Below, in pieces: positions 1-10,288 of a DNA stretch of 64,000 nt (position 1 is the first letter of the stretch; each line of letters starts with the position of its first letter). Both the position numbers and the translations under genes were made by a program. The stretch is from contig NZ_CP049616.1 in the NCBI RefSeq assembly GCF_011068285.1, positions 2,956,501-3,020,500 of the forward strand, read 5' to 3'. This DNA comes from Flagellimonas oceani (GTDB lineage: Bacteria > Bacteroidota > Bacteroidia > Flavobacteriales > Flavobacteriaceae). The notes under the pieces were generated by a model that made no database searches, was not told the DNA's origin, and was given only the letters and a program-made list of their open reading frames with translations.

Positions 1-2099
1 ATCACTTCCTCTGCAATATTGGAAGGAGTCTCTGCATAATGTGAAAATTCCATTGTTGATGTTGCCCTACCTGAAGACAACGTCCTCAAAGAGGTTACAT
101 AACCGAACATTTCCGATAGCGGCACTTCGGCCTTAACAACTTTTGCGCCCGCTCTATCCGACATGCTGTTCACTTGACCTCTTCTACGGTTCAAGTCACC
201 TACAATGTCACCCATGTTCTCCTCTGGAGTCAACACCTCCAACTTCATGATCGGCTCCATAATAATGGCCCTTGCTTTCTTGGCAGCAACCTTGTAACCC
301 ATTTTTGCAGCCAATTCGAAAGAAAGTTGGTCGGAATCCACAGGGTGGAAAGAACCATCTTTAAGGGTAATTTTCATGGCATCCATTTCGAAACCGGCCA
401 AAGGACCATTCTTCATAGCCTCTCTGAATCCTTTTTCAACAGACGGAACAAATTCCTTAGGAATGTTACCACCTTTTATAACATTGACAAACTCAAGTCC
501 GGATTTACCTTCCTCGGCAGGCTCCATAGTAAATACGATATCCGCAAATTTACCACGACCACCAGTTTGTTTCTTATAAGTCTCCCTGTGATCCGCCGTT
601 CCGGTGATAGCTTCTTTGTACTCCACCTGAGGCTGACCTTGGGTAACGTCAACTTTAAATTCACGCTTAAGACGGTCACAAATAATATCCAAGTGAAGCT
701 CGCCCATACCGGAAATAATGGTCTGGCCAGATGCCTCATCTGTTTTTACCTGGAACGTTGGATCTTCCTCGGCCAATTTAGCCAAAGCCATACCCAATTT
801 ATCAACGTCGGCCTTTGTTTTAGGCTCAACCGCGATACCGATTACAGGCTCAGGGAATTGCATACTTTCCAAAACAATTGGATGTTTTTCATCGGAAAGG
901 GTGTCCCCTGTCTTGATATCTTTAAAACCTACCGCAGCACCAATATCTCCTGCTTCGATAAAGTCGATCGCGTTTTGTTTATTGGAGTGCATTTGGTAGA
1001 TACGGGAAATACGCTCTTTATTACCTGAACGATTGTTCAACACATAAGAACCTGCATCCAAACGACCTGAATATGCTCTAAAGAATGCCAAACGACCTAC
1101 GAAAGGATCGGTAGCGATCTTAAATGCCAGAGCAGCAAATGGCTCTTTTGGGTCTGGTTTTCTTCTTTCTTCCTTCTCAGTATCCGGGTTTACCCCTACG
1201 ATATCATCTTTGTCCAACGGTGATGGCAAGTAGCGACAAACCGCATCCAACAAAAACTGAACTCCTTTGTTTTTAAAGGAAGAACCACAAATCATTGGAA
1301 TAATGGCCCTATCCATAACTGCTGCACGCAAAGCGGCATGCACTTCATCTTCTGTGATGGAATCTTCATCCTCGAAGAATTTCTCCATCAACTCCTCATC
1401 ATATTCAGCAACAGCCTCAATCAAGGCAGCTCTATACTCCTTAACCTCATCCTTCATTTCTTCAGGAATGTCAACCACATCAAAGGTAGAACCGAAGTTA
1501 TCCTCGTGCCATACAACAGCTCTGTTCTTGGCCAAATCCACGATTCCTTTAAAGTCAGCCTCATCACCAATCGGCAAAACGATCGGCACGGCATTCGACC
1601 CCAACATTTCGCGAACTTGCTTACAAACCGCAAGGAAGTTGGAACCTTGACGGTCCATTTTGTTTACGAACCCGATTCTTGGCACCTTATAGTTATCGGC
1701 CAATCTCCAGTTGGTTTCGGATTGAGGCTCAACACCGTCAACGGCACTGAACAAGAAAACCAATCCATCCAATACACGAAGCGAACGGTTTACTTCAACC
1801 GTAAAATCAACGTGTCCGGGAGTATCGATAATATTAAAATGGTAATCTTTTGTATCTGGCAAGTCCTTGGCATTCTCCATTGGGAACTTCCAAGTACATG
1901 TTGTAGCAGCAGAGGTAATGGTAATACCACGCTCTTGCTCTTGCTCCATCCAGTCCATGGTAGCTGCACCATCGTGCACCTCCCCAATTTTGTGGCTCAC
2001 ACCCGTGTAGAAAAGAATACGTTCTGTAGTAGTTGTCTTTCCAGCATCAATGTGAGCTGCAATACCTATATTCCTTGTATATTTTAAATCTCTTCCCAT
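1..2099 (-). CDS. fusA: Translation elongation factor G (3' end cut by window edge)
   Basis: This is the GTPase that drives ribosomal translocation in the cytoplasm. Read on the minus strand from the ATG at 2099, the protein begins [18 protein letters not shown] and continues into the P-loop [15 protein letters not shown], the canonical EF-G G1 motif. About 699 codons are present. The last residues visible, ending SNIAEEVI, match the EF-G C-terminus, so only a handful of codons lie outside the window. It is the third gene of the str operon, 8 bp after rpsG. Its length and conservation leave no doubt about identity; only the stop codon is unseen. Confidence 0.97.
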   Translation of the reverse strand, partial: MGRDLKYTRNIGIAAHIDAGKTTTTERILFYTGVSHKIGEVHDGAATMDWMEQEQERGITITSAATTCTWKFPMENAKDLPDTKDYHFNIIDTPGHVDFTVEVNRSLRVLDGLVFLFSAVDGVEPQSETNWRLADNYKVPRIGFVNKMDRQGSNFLAVCKQVREMLGSNAVPIVLPIGDEADFKGIVDLAKNRAVVWHEDNFGSTFDVVDIPEEMKDEVKEYRAALIEAVAEYDEELMEKFFEDEDSITEDEVHAALRAAVMDRAIIPMICGSSFKNKGVQFLLDAVCRYLPSPLDKDDIVGVNPDTEKEERRKPDPKEPFAALAFKIATDPFVGRLAFFRAYSGRLDAGSYVLNNRSGNKERISRIYQMHSNKQNAIDFIEAGDIGAAVGFKDIKTGDTLSDEKHPIVLESMQFPEPVIGIAVEPKTKADVDKLGMALAKLAEEDPTFQVKTDEASGQTIISGMGELHLDIICDRLKREFKVDVTQGQPQVEYKEAITGTADHRETYKKQTGGRGKFADIVFTMEPAEEGKSGLEFVNVIKGGNIPKEFVPSVEKGFREAMKNGPLAGFEMDAMKITLKDGSFHPVDSDQLSFELAAKMGYKVAAKKARAIIMEPIMKLEVLTPEENMGDIVGDLNRRRGQVNSMSDRAGAKVVKAEVPLSEMFGYVTSLRTLSSGRATSTMEFSHYAETPSNIAEEV

Positions 2100-2107
2100 T
2101 GTATTGT

Positions 2108-2584
2108 TTAGAATCTAAAGTGTGAGAACGCTTTGTTGGCCTCGGCCATTTTGTGTGTATCTACTCTTTTCTTCACTGCCGCACCTTCTTCTTTAGCTGC
2201 CGCTAAAATCTCGGCCGCCAACTTTTGCGCCATGGATTTCTCGTTACGCTTTCTTGAAAAGCTGATCAACCATTTCATGGCAGTGGATATTTTTCTATCT
2301 GGACGAATCTGCATAGGGATTTGAAATGTTGCACCACCCACTCTTCTACTTCTAACTTCAACGTGCGGCATAACATTGGAAAGTGCATCTTTCCAAAGCT
2401 CCAATCCTGTTTTTTCTTCGTCAGTATTTTTTTCATCAACGATTTCAATCGCATCATAAAATATCTTGAATGCAATTGACTTCTTACCGTCCCACATCAT
2501 CATGTTCACAAAACGTGTAACAAGCTGATCGTTAAATTTTGGATCCGGTAATAAAGGTCTCTTTTTTGCCTGCTTTTTTCTCAT
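2108..2584 (-). CDS. rpsG: 30S ribosomal protein S7
   Basis: S7 is a primary 16S rRNA-binding protein that nucleates assembly of the 30S head. The protein is 158 aa, the normal length, and starts [17 protein letters not shown] with the basic N-terminal extension and the characteristic [10 protein letters not shown] segment around residue 84. It lies between rpsL (19 bp upstream) and fusA, the conserved str order. In other bacteria S7 can repress its own operon by binding mRNA; no specific binding structure was identified here. Confidence 0.98.
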   Translation of the reverse strand: MRKKQAKKRPLLPDPKFNDQLVTRFVNMMMWDGKKSIAFKIFYDAIEIVDEKNTDEEKTGLELWKDALSNVMPHVEVRSRRVGGATFQIPMQIRPDRKISTAMKWLISFSRKRNEKSMAQKLAAEILAAAKEEGAAVKKRVDTHKMAEANKAFSHFRF

Positions 2585-2603
2585 CGCTTCTTCTTAAAAA
2601 TGA

Positions 2604-2978
2604 TTAATTTTTAGGACGCTTTGCACCATACTTAGATCGTCGTTGCGTTCTTCCCGCAACACCTGCGGTATCCAATGCACCGCGAACGATATGATATCGC
2701 ACACCAGGCAAATCCTTTACTCTTCCGCCCCTTACCAATACTATCGAGTGCTCTTGGAGGTTGTGTCCTTCACCGGGGATATAAGCGTTCACTTCTTTAC
2801 CATTGGTCAACCTTACCCTTGCTACTTTACGCATTGCAGAGTTTGGTTTTTTTGGTGTAGTGGTATAAACACGCGTACAAACCCCTCTTCTTTGAGGACA
2901 CGAATCCAAAGCAGCCGATTTACTCTTCTTGGTAATCGTGGCCCTTCCTTTTCGTACTAATTGTGAAATTGTTGGCAT
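2604..2978 (-). CDS. rpsL: 30S ribosomal protein S12
   Basis: S12 lines the decoding centre of the 30S subunit and is the classic site of streptomycin-resistance mutations. The 124-aa protein starts [12 protein letters not shown] and has the invariant [16 protein letters not shown] and [11 protein letters not shown] segments, with lysines at the wild-type decoding-centre positions in both. It is the first gene of the str operon and has a well-formed promoter about 45-75 bp upstream on the minus strand. Confidence 0.98.
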   Translation of the reverse strand: MPTISQLVRKGRATITKKSKSAALDSCPQRRGVCTRVYTTTPKKPNSAMRKVARVRLTNGKEVNAYIPGEGHNLQEHSIVLVRGGRVKDLPGVRYHIVRGALDTAGVAGRTQRRSKYGAKRPKN

Positions 2979-3003
2979 TAAATTCCTTTTAAAAACTAAA
3001 TAA

Positions 3004-3018
3004 CCCTCATTTTGAGGG
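3004..3018 (-). other. Short hairpin at the predicted 5' end of the str mRNA
   Basis: CCCTCA/TGAGGG form a 6-bp stem with a 3-nt loop at 3004-3018, immediately downstream of the str promoter. It would therefore fold at or very near the mRNA 5' end. It could stabilise the transcript or serve as a target for translational control. It has no T-tract, so it is not a terminator. The role is inference. Confidence 0.45.
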
Positions 3019-3021
3019 CTG

Positions 3022-3052
3022 CAAATGTAATGATAATTCCCAATAATTCAAA
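3022..3052 (-). promoter_or_regulatory. Bacteroidota-type promoter of the rpsL-rpsG-fusA operon
   Basis: On the minus strand a -33 element TTTG (3052-3049) is followed after exactly 19 bp by the -7 element TACATTTG (3029-3022). This is a full match to the Bacteroidota housekeeping consensus TTTG-N19-21-TAnnTTTG. The predicted transcript start near 3015-3017 leaves a leader of under 40 nt before the rpsL ATG at 2978. Confidence 0.85.
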
Positions 3053-3497
3053 TCCCAAGCAATTAATTTTAAGCAGAATGCAAAAAAAGATAAAACCTGT
3101 CTTAAAAACAACCAACCGTACCAATCACAAACAACCCTTGAAAGACAAAAATCCAGCACTCAAACAATCACTATATAATTAAGGTATAGGACCCCCATAG
3201 ACAAGAAACCGCTCCTTAACATTATCCTAACAATTTTTCCCAATCCTATTCTTTGAGACAACACTACACATCAAAATATTCTTATTGCACAAAAACCCTA
3301 TCAATTTATGGGGGTATATTTCAAATATTGCAGTAAGAATAATTAGACCCCCTTTAAATTATGTAGTTATCAATCAAAATTGATGTTTTTGCCGTTACTT
3401 CATTTAAACGACCAGTCTTAAAGATTTTATAAAATTAGTTTGGATTATTAACATGAAATTATGATTTTAGCGATTAGCTAATTCAAATAATTTAACA

Positions 3498-6400
3498 ATG
3501 AGAACAAAACTTAATGGATTGTTAACGCTATTATTGGCGTTTGTTGTGCATATATCCTATGCGCAGGACAAGACGATTACGGGTACAGTCACGGATGCCG
3601 CAGGCCTCCCGCTGCCCGGAGTCAACATTGTCGTTGAAGGGACCACCACAGGTACCCAATCAGATTTTGATGGAAATTACGCAATCACTGCTAGTGAAGG
3701 ACAAACTTTATTGTTCACCTACATAGGCCAGCGTCCCTCGACCAAAGTTGTGGGCGCAAGTAGCGTAATCAATGTTCAAATGGTGGAAGACACCCAAGCC
3801 CTTGAGGAGGTAGTTGTAACCGCTCAAGGTATCAAAAGAGAGAAAAAGGCACTTGGGTTTGCCGTATCCTCGGTTGAAGAGGAGGATTTGGAATCCAGAT
3901 CTGAAGGTGATGTTGCCAGGGTGCTTTCAGGTAAAGCTTCCGGGGTACAGATTACTGCCGCTGGCGGTATGTCCGGTTCCGCAACCAACGTGATTGTAAG
4001 GGGTTTGAGTTCCTTTAGTGGAAGCAACCAGGCGCTATTTGTCGTGGATGGTGTACCTTTTAGTAGTGACACTAACGCCCAAGACTTGAACGGTAATGGT
4101 TCAAACTTTCTAACAGGTAACACCGGTTCTTCTAGATTTTTGGATCTAGATCCGAACAACATTGCCAAAATAGAGGTTTTGAAAGGTCTTGCAGCTGCAA
4201 CACTATATGGTTCGCAAGGTAAGAACGGTGTAATCTTAATCACCACAAAAGCAGGCTCTGCCGCAGGCGGCGCCAAGAAAACCGAAATAACCGTAAACCA
4301 ATCTTATTTTGTCAATGAATTTGCCTCGTTGCCAGACTATCAGGATGAATATGGTAATGGATTTGATCAAGCATTTGGATGGTTTTATAGTAACTGGGGA
4401 CCAAGTTTCGAAAAAGAAGGTTTGTCCGGTTGGGGAAGACAACCCGCTATAGATGAAAACGGAACACTTGCCCACCCATACAGTACCACTTCAATTGCCG
4501 CTATTAGAAATGCTTTTCCAGAATTGCAAAACGCTAGGTACGATTGGAAACCTTATGATTCCGTTGAAGACTTTTTCAAGCCTGGTCACGTAAGCTCAAC
4601 ATCTATAAACATAAATGGAGCATCCGAAGATGGCAACACTACATACAATGCCAACTTTGGATATTTAGACGATCAAAGTTTTATTCCTGGAAACGGTTTA
4701 ACAAGAGCAAACATCTCCATCGGTGGTAAATCGAAACTATCCAACAAGTTTACAGTATCCGGCGCTATGAACTATTCCAGGACAGATTACAACTCACCTC
4801 CAATTGCGGCCAGTGAAGGTAATGGTTCAACAGGTTTCTCCTTGTTTGGTGCAGTTTACTTTACACCTAGGAGTGTGGATCTTATGGGACTTCCTTTTCA
4901 AAACCCTATTGACGGATCAAGTGTTTATTATAGAAATGGAAACGATATCCTTAACCCAAGGTGGACAGCTGCCAATGCCAAATTTTCTCAGCTAACAACC
5001 CGTGTGTTTTGGAATGCTTCACTTCAATATGATGTAAACGAAAACCTCAACCTTGTTTATAGAGCGGGTCTGGATTTTTATAATGAAAGAAACGAACAAT
5101 ATTCTAACAAAGGTGGGGTAACTTTCACCAATGCTATTTTCGGTTTCTTAAACACATACGACAACAACAATACTATTTGGGACCATTATTTGGCCTTGAA
5201 CGGTAACTACGACCTATCCGAAAAACTTGGAATGTCGTTCAACGTTGGTGCTACTACCCGTTCCACAACATTTGACCAATCGGGTGTTGCAAGTACAGGA
5301 CAAATTGTTTTTGATATTCAAAGACACTACAATTATGCCAACCAGTCGCCTATCCAATTCTCCCAGAGAAGAAACATTGCTGGTATATTGGGCCAAGCGA
5401 CTTTCGATTATGATAATATGTTGTTCTTGACCGCTTCAACAAGAACGGATTGGGTTTCCAACCTTATTACAGAGAACAATAGTCAAACTTACCCAAGTGC
5501 AAGTATATCCTTCCTTCCTACCGCTGCTTTTTCCAGCTTAAGGTCAGAAAACGGATTGAACTTCCTTAAATTAAGAGCTGGTATTGGACAATCTGCAACC
5601 TTCCCAACTGGTTATCCAACAGTTAGTGTTGTTGAGCAAAATACACAGGTATATGGAGACGATGGTGGTGTTACCACCAACCAAGTTGCCGGGTTCAAAG
5701 CAAACCCTGATTTAAAACCTGAGTTATTATCAGAATTTGAAGTAGGTTTTGAGTCCAGATTCTTTAAAAATAAAGTATCCTTGGACTTTACCTATTTTGA
5801 CAGAACTACAAAAGACTTGATCGTACAAGAACCTTTATCTCCATCCACTGGTTTTACATTTACACAAAGTAATGTTGGTAAAATTGAAGGAGACGGTATT
5901 GAAGTTGATTTGGGCATAGATTGGTTTACAAGTGAAAACCGTGATGGGTTCAACTGGAATTCCAGAGTTAACTTCACAAAAAACAAGTTCATTGTAACCG
6001 AACAAGAGCAAGATATTATCATCTATGCAGGTAGCTCTACTTTATCCGTAGGTGGTAACGCAGCTATCAAAGGAGAACAATTGGGTGTCATTGTTGGTGA
6101 TGCAATAGCAAGAGATGCCGATGGCAACTTTTTGGTTGATGATGGTGGCGACTACGTGACCACAGAACAGGACATAAATGGAAATGTGCCAATTATTGGT
6201 AATCCAAACCCTGATTACATTATGAACTTTATCAACTCTTTCTCCTACAAAAACTGGAATCTAGGGTTTCAAATCAATCACATTAAAGGAGGTGATATTG
6301 TATCCAACACCATTGGAACATTGTTAGGTAGAGGTCTTATCACCGAAACCTTGGACAGAGAGGACACATACATCCTACCTGGTGTATCGCAAAGCACTGG

Positions 6401-6740
6401 TGAAGTAAACAACAAGCAGATCAACAACTCTACTTATTACTTTAACAATATTCTTTTCGGCCCGACCGAATTGAAAGTTTATGACGCATCTGTGATACGT
6501 TTACAGGAACTTTCCCTTGGATACACCTTCCCAAGCAAGTTCTTGGATAAGACTCCTTTTGGATCCCTGACCATTACCGCGCAAGGTTTCAACCTTTGGT
6601 ATGATGCCTACAACACACCTGACGGTGCAAACTTTGATCCTAACATTCAGGGTGCAGGTGTTGGTAACTCACAAGGTTTCGACTTTTTGAACGGTCCAAG
6701 TTCCAGAAGATATGGACTTAGTGTAAAAGCAACCTTTTAA
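3498..6740 (+). CDS. SusC/RagA family TonB-linked outer membrane protein
   Basis: This is a large TonB-dependent transporter of the outer membrane that, with its SusD partner, imports oligosaccharides, peptides or similar ligands. The 1080-aa protein has a signal peptide (about residues 1-22, ending ISYAQ). A carboxypeptidase-regulatory-like domain follows (about 24-105, starting ITGTVTDAAGLPLPGVNI). Next comes the TonB plug with LYGSQGKNGVILITTKAG near residue 237, then a long beta-barrel ending in the aromatic YGLSVKATF. It is first in a SusC-SusD-lipoprotein operon, 30 bp before susD. No glycoside hydrolase lies nearby, so the substrate cannot be named. Confidence 0.95.
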   Translation: MRTKLNGLLTLLLAFVVHISYAQDKTITGTVTDAAGLPLPGVNIVVEGTTTGTQSDFDGNYAITASEGQTLLFTYIGQRPSTKVVGASSVINVQMVEDTQALEEVVVTAQGIKREKKALGFAVSSVEEEDLESRSEGDVARVLSGKASGVQITAAGGMSGSATNVIVRGLSSFSGSNQALFVVDGVPFSSDTNAQDLNGNGSNFLTGNTGSSRFLDLDPNNIAKIEVLKGLAAATLYGSQGKNGVILITTKAGSAAGGAKKTEITVNQSYFVNEFASLPDYQDEYGNGFDQAFGWFYSNWGPSFEKEGLSGWGRQPAIDENGTLAHPYSTTSIAAIRNAFPELQNARYDWKPYDSVEDFFKPGHVSSTSININGASEDGNTTYNANFGYLDDQSFIPGNGLTRANISIGGKSKLSNKFTVSGAMNYSRTDYNSPPIAASEGNGSTGFSLFGAVYFTPRSVDLMGLPFQNPIDGSSVYYRNGNDILNPRWTAANAKFSQLTTRVFWNASLQYDVNENLNLVYRAGLDFYNERNEQYSNKGGVTFTNAIFGFLNTYDNNNTIWDHYLALNGNYDLSEKLGMSFNVGATTRSTTFDQSGVASTGQIVFDIQRHYNYANQSPIQFSQRRNIAGILGQATFDYDNMLFLTASTRTDWVSNLITENNSQTYPSASISFLPTAAFSSLRSENGLNFLKLRAGIGQSATFPTGYPTVSVVEQNTQVYGDDGGVTTNQVAGFKANPDLKPELLSEFEVGFESRFFKNKVSLDFTYFDRTTKDLIVQEPLSPSTGFTFTQSNVGKIEGDGIEVDLGIDWFTSENRDGFNWNSRVNFTKNKFIVTEQEQDIIIYAGSSTLSVGGNAAIKGEQLGVIVGDAIARDADGNFLVDDGGDYVTTEQDINGNVPIIGNPNPDYIMNFINSFSYKNWNLGFQINHIKGGDIVSNTIGTLLGRGLITETLDREDTYILPGVSQSTGEVNNKQINNSTYYFNNILFGPTELKVYDASVIRLQELSLGYTFPSKFLDKTPFGSLTITAQGFNLWYDAYNTPDGANFDPNIQGAGVGNSQGFDFLNGPSSRRYGLSVKATF

Positions 6741-6770
6741 AAATTGCTAATCTGAATTAATAGAAATATT

Positions 6771-8447
6771 ATGAAAAAAATAATAAAATATATAACCGTT
6801 GCTTTTACCGCAGGGCTGTTATTAAATTCCTGTGAAACAACGGATCTAGATCTTAGGACTAGCCCTAATGACTTGGCATCTGATCAAGCAGACCCCAATT
6901 TGCTGCTTAATTCCATTCAGTTATCCTATGTGGCCAATATGTACACGTTGAACGATATTGGCTCTGAGTTAACGAGGATTGACTACATGCTTGGACGTAA
7001 CTACTTTAACACCTACCCAGGTAACACCTTTGACGATGTATGGGAACGCCTCTACAGTAGTACCGATGGTAACGGTGATGTTTTCAACTCTGATGTTGAC
7101 CTTGGTATTTTTCCCAACGTAGCCAACCTTCAAACAATAGATGAGACATCAGACATTGATTACTCCTTTCATATTGCCGTTGGCCAAACATTAAAGGCAC
7201 ATATGCTTTTGTTATTTGTAGACTATTTGGGTAAAGCGACGTTAAGTGAAGCAGGAAATCCAGTAGATTTCCCTGCCCCACTACTTGATGAAGGACAAGA
7301 GGTCTATACTGGTGCCTTGGCACTTTTATCCGAAGCCGAAGCTTTGTTCGCCTCTGATCCGGACACTCAAGGAGCTGTTGACTTTTTCTATGATGGTGAT
7401 ACGGAGCAATGGATCAAGCTGATCAATACAATTAGATTGAAAGCTGCCGTTACAACTGGAGATACCGGCACATTCAATTCAATAATAGCAGCTGGCAACT
7501 ACATTTCCGATACCGAGGATGATTTCCAATGGCAGTATGGCGCCAGGGATTTGCAACCTGACACACGTCACCCTGACTATCAGGATGACTACACTCCAAG
7601 TGGAGCCAACATCTATCAATCCAACTGGTTGATGAACTACATGTTGGATAAAAATGATCCAAGAATCAGATATTATTTTTACAGACAATCTGATGCCACA
7701 CCTGGTGCAGCTGGCGAACCTGCAGATGAGGAAACTCTAGCATGTTCCCTAGCAACTCCACCGCCACATTATGCCGGTTTTGTATACTGTTCCGTTCCTA
7801 ACGGATACTGGGGAAGATCTCACGGTAACAACGAAGGAACACCACCAGATGGATTTACAAGAACGGCAGTTGGAGTTTATCCAGCAGCTGGTAGATTCGA
7901 TGATAACAGTTTTGATGTTGTAGGTCTTGGCCTTGGAGGCGGCGGAGCTGGTATTGAACCAATTATCTTGGCCTCTTATGTAGATTTCTGGCAAGCGGAA
8001 ATGGCGGCAACACCAGCAGAAAAAGCTGTTTTTCTTGAATCTGGAATGACCAAGTCCATTGCTAAGGTGCAAAGTTTTGGCGCTTTGGATGCCAGTGCAG
8101 ATAAGTCCCTGGAACCTACCGATGGAGAAGTTACCACCTACATAGATGGAGTTGTTGCCGATTTCTTGGCTGCTAGCGGAGACGCCCAGATGAACATTCT
8201 ATCCGAGCAGTATTGGATCGCTCTTTATGGGGGAGGTGTAGAAGCCTATAACTATTATAGAAGAACAGGATTCCCTACGACTTTGGCCCCTAACTGGGAG
8301 GCCAATCCAGGCGCATTCCCAAGATCGTTCCTATATCCTCAAACAGAGGTTATTACAAACTCGAACGTAACGCAGAAAGATGATTTATCAACTCAAGTAT
8401 TTTGGGACACCAATCCAGCTGGACCGGCTTTCCCACCTGCTAACTAA
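6771..8447 (+). CDS. SusD/RagB family outer-membrane lipoprotein
   Basis: This surface lipoprotein caps the SusC barrel and captures substrate. The 558-aa protein has a lipoprotein signal peptide with lipobox LLLNSC (Cys about residue 20). It has the helical, TPR-like character of the family, with repeated LLL..IQLSY and EAEALFASDP segments. It belongs to the SusD-like group with an N-terminal NDLASDQADPNLLLNSIQ pattern, usually paired with SusC proteins of this kind. It lies 30 bp after susC and 12 bp before the third gene, so all three are probably one transcript. Substrate unknown. Confidence 0.92.
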   Translation: MKKIIKYITVAFTAGLLLNSCETTDLDLRTSPNDLASDQADPNLLLNSIQLSYVANMYTLNDIGSELTRIDYMLGRNYFNTYPGNTFDDVWERLYSSTDGNGDVFNSDVDLGIFPNVANLQTIDETSDIDYSFHIAVGQTLKAHMLLLFVDYLGKATLSEAGNPVDFPAPLLDEGQEVYTGALALLSEAEALFASDPDTQGAVDFFYDGDTEQWIKLINTIRLKAAVTTGDTGTFNSIIAAGNYISDTEDDFQWQYGARDLQPDTRHPDYQDDYTPSGANIYQSNWLMNYMLDKNDPRIRYYFYRQSDATPGAAGEPADEETLACSLATPPPHYAGFVYCSVPNGYWGRSHGNNEGTPPDGFTRTAVGVYPAAGRFDDNSFDVVGLGLGGGGAGIEPIILASYVDFWQAEMAATPAEKAVFLESGMTKSIAKVQSFGALDASADKSLEPTDGEVTTYIDGVVADFLAASGDAQMNILSEQYWIALYGGGVEAYNYYRRTGFPTTLAPNWEANPGAFPRSFLYPQTEVITNSNVTQKDDLSTQVFWDTNPAGPAFPPAN

Positions 8448-8459
8448 AAAAATTTCAAA

Positions 8460-9329
8460 ATGAAAATAATTAGTAAAATATCAAGCTATATTTTAGGAGC
8501 CTCAGCAGTACTGCTAGTCTCTTCTTGCGATGATGGAGACAAGGTTATTGATGAAGTTTTTTCATCAACAACCAGAGGCGCTGTCTTAAGAACCCTGGAA
8601 TCCAACGGTGTTTACGATCGCTTCGACACATCCTCAACTTTTGGCTTCACCTTTGAAGAACAAGATTATGAAGGTGGGGATTTAATGGAAAAAGTAGATT
8701 TGTACATCAGTTTTGACGATAATACCGAAGAAAACGGTGATTCAACCGTAGATGAAATATTAATTCAAACCTTTTTGCCAGAAGATTTTACCGAAGGTGA
8801 ATTTGGCCTACCAGTGGCCAGCTACGAGTCAACTTTGGCAAATGCCTTAAGCCTTTTGGGACTTGAAGAAGGAGATTTTGACGGAGGCGATGCCATCCAA
8901 TATCGTTTGGTTCTGACACTGACCGACGGCAGAACATTCTCAAACGACGACAGTACGGGTACCATTACCGGTTCATTCTTTAACGCTCCGTTCTTTTATG
9001 GCCCTGTTATAAAATGTATCCCTCCAGCTCCAGTACCAGGCGAGTATACCATTGATTTGGTAGATAGCTATGGTGATGGTTGGAACGGTGCATCCATAGA
9101 TATTGTCATAGACGGTGTAGAATCTTCGTTTACTTTAGAGGAAGGAAGTTCTGGAACAGAAACCTTTACTGTACCTGATGGAACTACCGAATTTACCCTT
9201 GAGTTTGTTTCAGGTGATTTTGATTCTGAAGTGACTTATGAAATAACTGCCCCTACGGGCGAAACAGCTATTGAAGATGGACCAACTCCGGCAGTAGGCA
9301 CCATTACATTGAACATTTGTAAAGGTTAA
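8460..9329 (+). CDS. Lipoprotein of the SusCD operon with a C-terminal YGDGWNG-type domain
   Basis: This 289-aa protein carries a signal peptide and lipobox VLLVSSC (Cys about 23), so it is probably anchored at the cell surface. The N-terminal part (about 25-175) is acidic and beta-rich. The C-terminal part (about 193-287) begins YTIDLVDSYGDGWNGASID, a motif seen repeatedly in secreted proteins of Bacteroidota and predicted to form a small beta domain. Its position 12 bp after susD suggests an accessory substrate-binding protein comparable in role to SusE/SusF, though I see no family match to those. Function inferred from context only. Confidence 0.75.
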   Translation: MKIISKISSYILGASAVLLVSSCDDGDKVIDEVFSSTTRGAVLRTLESNGVYDRFDTSSTFGFTFEEQDYEGGDLMEKVDLYISFDDNTEENGDSTVDEILIQTFLPEDFTEGEFGLPVASYESTLANALSLLGLEEGDFDGGDAIQYRLVLTLTDGRTFSNDDSTGTITGSFFNAPFFYGPVIKCIPPAPVPGEYTIDLVDSYGDGWNGASIDIVIDGVESSFTLEEGSSGTETFTVPDGTTEFTLEFVSGDFDSEVTYEITAPTGETAIEDGPTPAVGTITLNICKG

Positions 9330-9351
9330 TACCTTGATTAAATTATTTATG

Positions 9352-9392
9352 ATAGCTGCCTCAAAAAATTTTGGGGCAGCTATTAATTTTTT
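9352..9392 (+). terminator. Rho-independent terminator after the SusCD operon
   Basis: ATAGCTGCC (9352-9360) pairs with GGCAGCTAT (9375-9383). The pairing extends inward through CAAAA/TTTTG with a G-T pair, giving an unusually long stem. A TAATTTTTTAATT tail follows. It closes the susC operon. Confidence 0.85.
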
Positions 9393-9506
9393 AATTCAAA
9401 TTAACTTGATGAACAAAGAATCTCATTTGTCAAAAAAAATTACTCAATTAACAAAAAATTAGAATTTAAATCATTGTAAACTAATCAATTAATAATATTT
9501 TTAGAT

Positions 9507-10256
9507 ATGAGAAAAGCACTAGCCCTTTGTATTTTTATAAGTATAGTTTATCAATCCCACTCCCAATACGCAGGCCAAGTAGCTTCCAACATGGCTGGAG
9601 CAAGCCAAAATGCTGCTGCCGGTTCGGCCGTATCCAATTTTTTGGGACCTGTGAATGAGGCATACCAAAAAAGAAGAGAAATAGACCTTGACAAATTTCA
9701 AGGATCTCCCTACACCGCCGACAAATTTGCCCCTGCACCTCTAAAATATAAAGAAGAGATTATAGGCACAATTTATTATAGATATAATGCCCTTAATGAA
9801 GAAATTGAAATAAAAAAAACATCGTCAGAAGACGAATTGTACCAAGCCCTCAATAAAGACAAGGCCATAAGCCTTCTTATCAATGGAAATCCCCTGAGCT
9901 TTAAAACCTTTATCACGGATAAAAAAGAAACCGTAAATGGTTATTTGACCTTAATTTCCGATGGCTCAGAATATGACCTTTACGAAAGAACCTTGGTAAA
10001 GTTTACCGAAGGTCAGCCAGCACAGAATTCATTTGTGGCAGCAATTCCAAGTAGGTTTTCAAAGTTTACGGAATACTATTTCCAGAAAAAGGGAGTCAAT
10101 AAAATAAATCAAGTACCCCAAAGAAATAGGAAAATGTTGAAACTATTTGAAGGCTCCACCAGACAAGACCTTAAGGAATATCTCAAAGCAAATGATTTAA
10201 ACGTCAAAAGCGAAGCTGACCTTATTAGGGTGTTTGAATATCTTAACAAAAAATAG
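9507..10256 (+). CDS. Unknown secreted protein
   Basis: I do not recognise this family. The 249-aa protein starts with a Sec signal peptide (MRKALALCIFISIVYQSHSQ, cleavage after about residue 20). A short Ala/Ser/Gly-rich stretch (NMAGASQNAAAGSAVSNF) follows, then a mixed charged domain with several Lys-rich helices to the C-terminus. There is no lipobox, so it is expected to be periplasmic or secreted. It stands alone between the SusCD terminator and the arylsulfotransferase-like gene (32 bp before the latter's start). A -7-like TATTTTTA ends only 3 nt before the ATG. Confidence 0.7.
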   Translation: MRKALALCIFISIVYQSHSQYAGQVASNMAGASQNAAAGSAVSNFLGPVNEAYQKRREIDLDKFQGSPYTADKFAPAPLKYKEEIIGTIYYRYNALNEEIEIKKTSSEDELYQALNKDKAISLLINGNPLSFKTFITDKKETVNGYLTLISDGSEYDLYERTLVKFTEGQPAQNSFVAAIPSRFSKFTEYYFQKKGVNKINQVPQRNRKMLKLFEGSTRQDLKEYLKANDLNVKSEADLIRVFEYLNKK

Positions 10257-10288
10257 CAGCACCTTCTTTTTTTATGCTGACTCTGCTT

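Larger units (their letters stand above)
2979..3497. other. Intergenic region between rpsL and susC
   Basis: About 520 bp of AT-rich sequence separates the divergent rpsL and susC genes. The left end holds the str promoter and hairpin. The right end has TTTG at 3439-3442 followed 17 bp later by TATGATTT (3460-3467), a weak candidate promoter for susC. A GGGGG run (3309-3313) and a CCCCC run (3348-3352) could pair over long range. I see no convincing ORF or tRNA. In other Bacteroidota such long susC leaders can carry regulators, but nothing here proves it. Confidence 0.5.

Noticed and set aside
174..1028. 284-codon open frame on the plus strand
   Set aside because: It lies wholly antisense to fusA, whose EF-G sequence is unmistakable; the frame has no recognisable protein features.
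9496..9503. TATTTTTA as a standard promoter for the secreted protein at 9507
   Set aside because: It ends 3 nt before the ATG, so a normal leader is impossible; kept only as one example in the leaderless-message observation.
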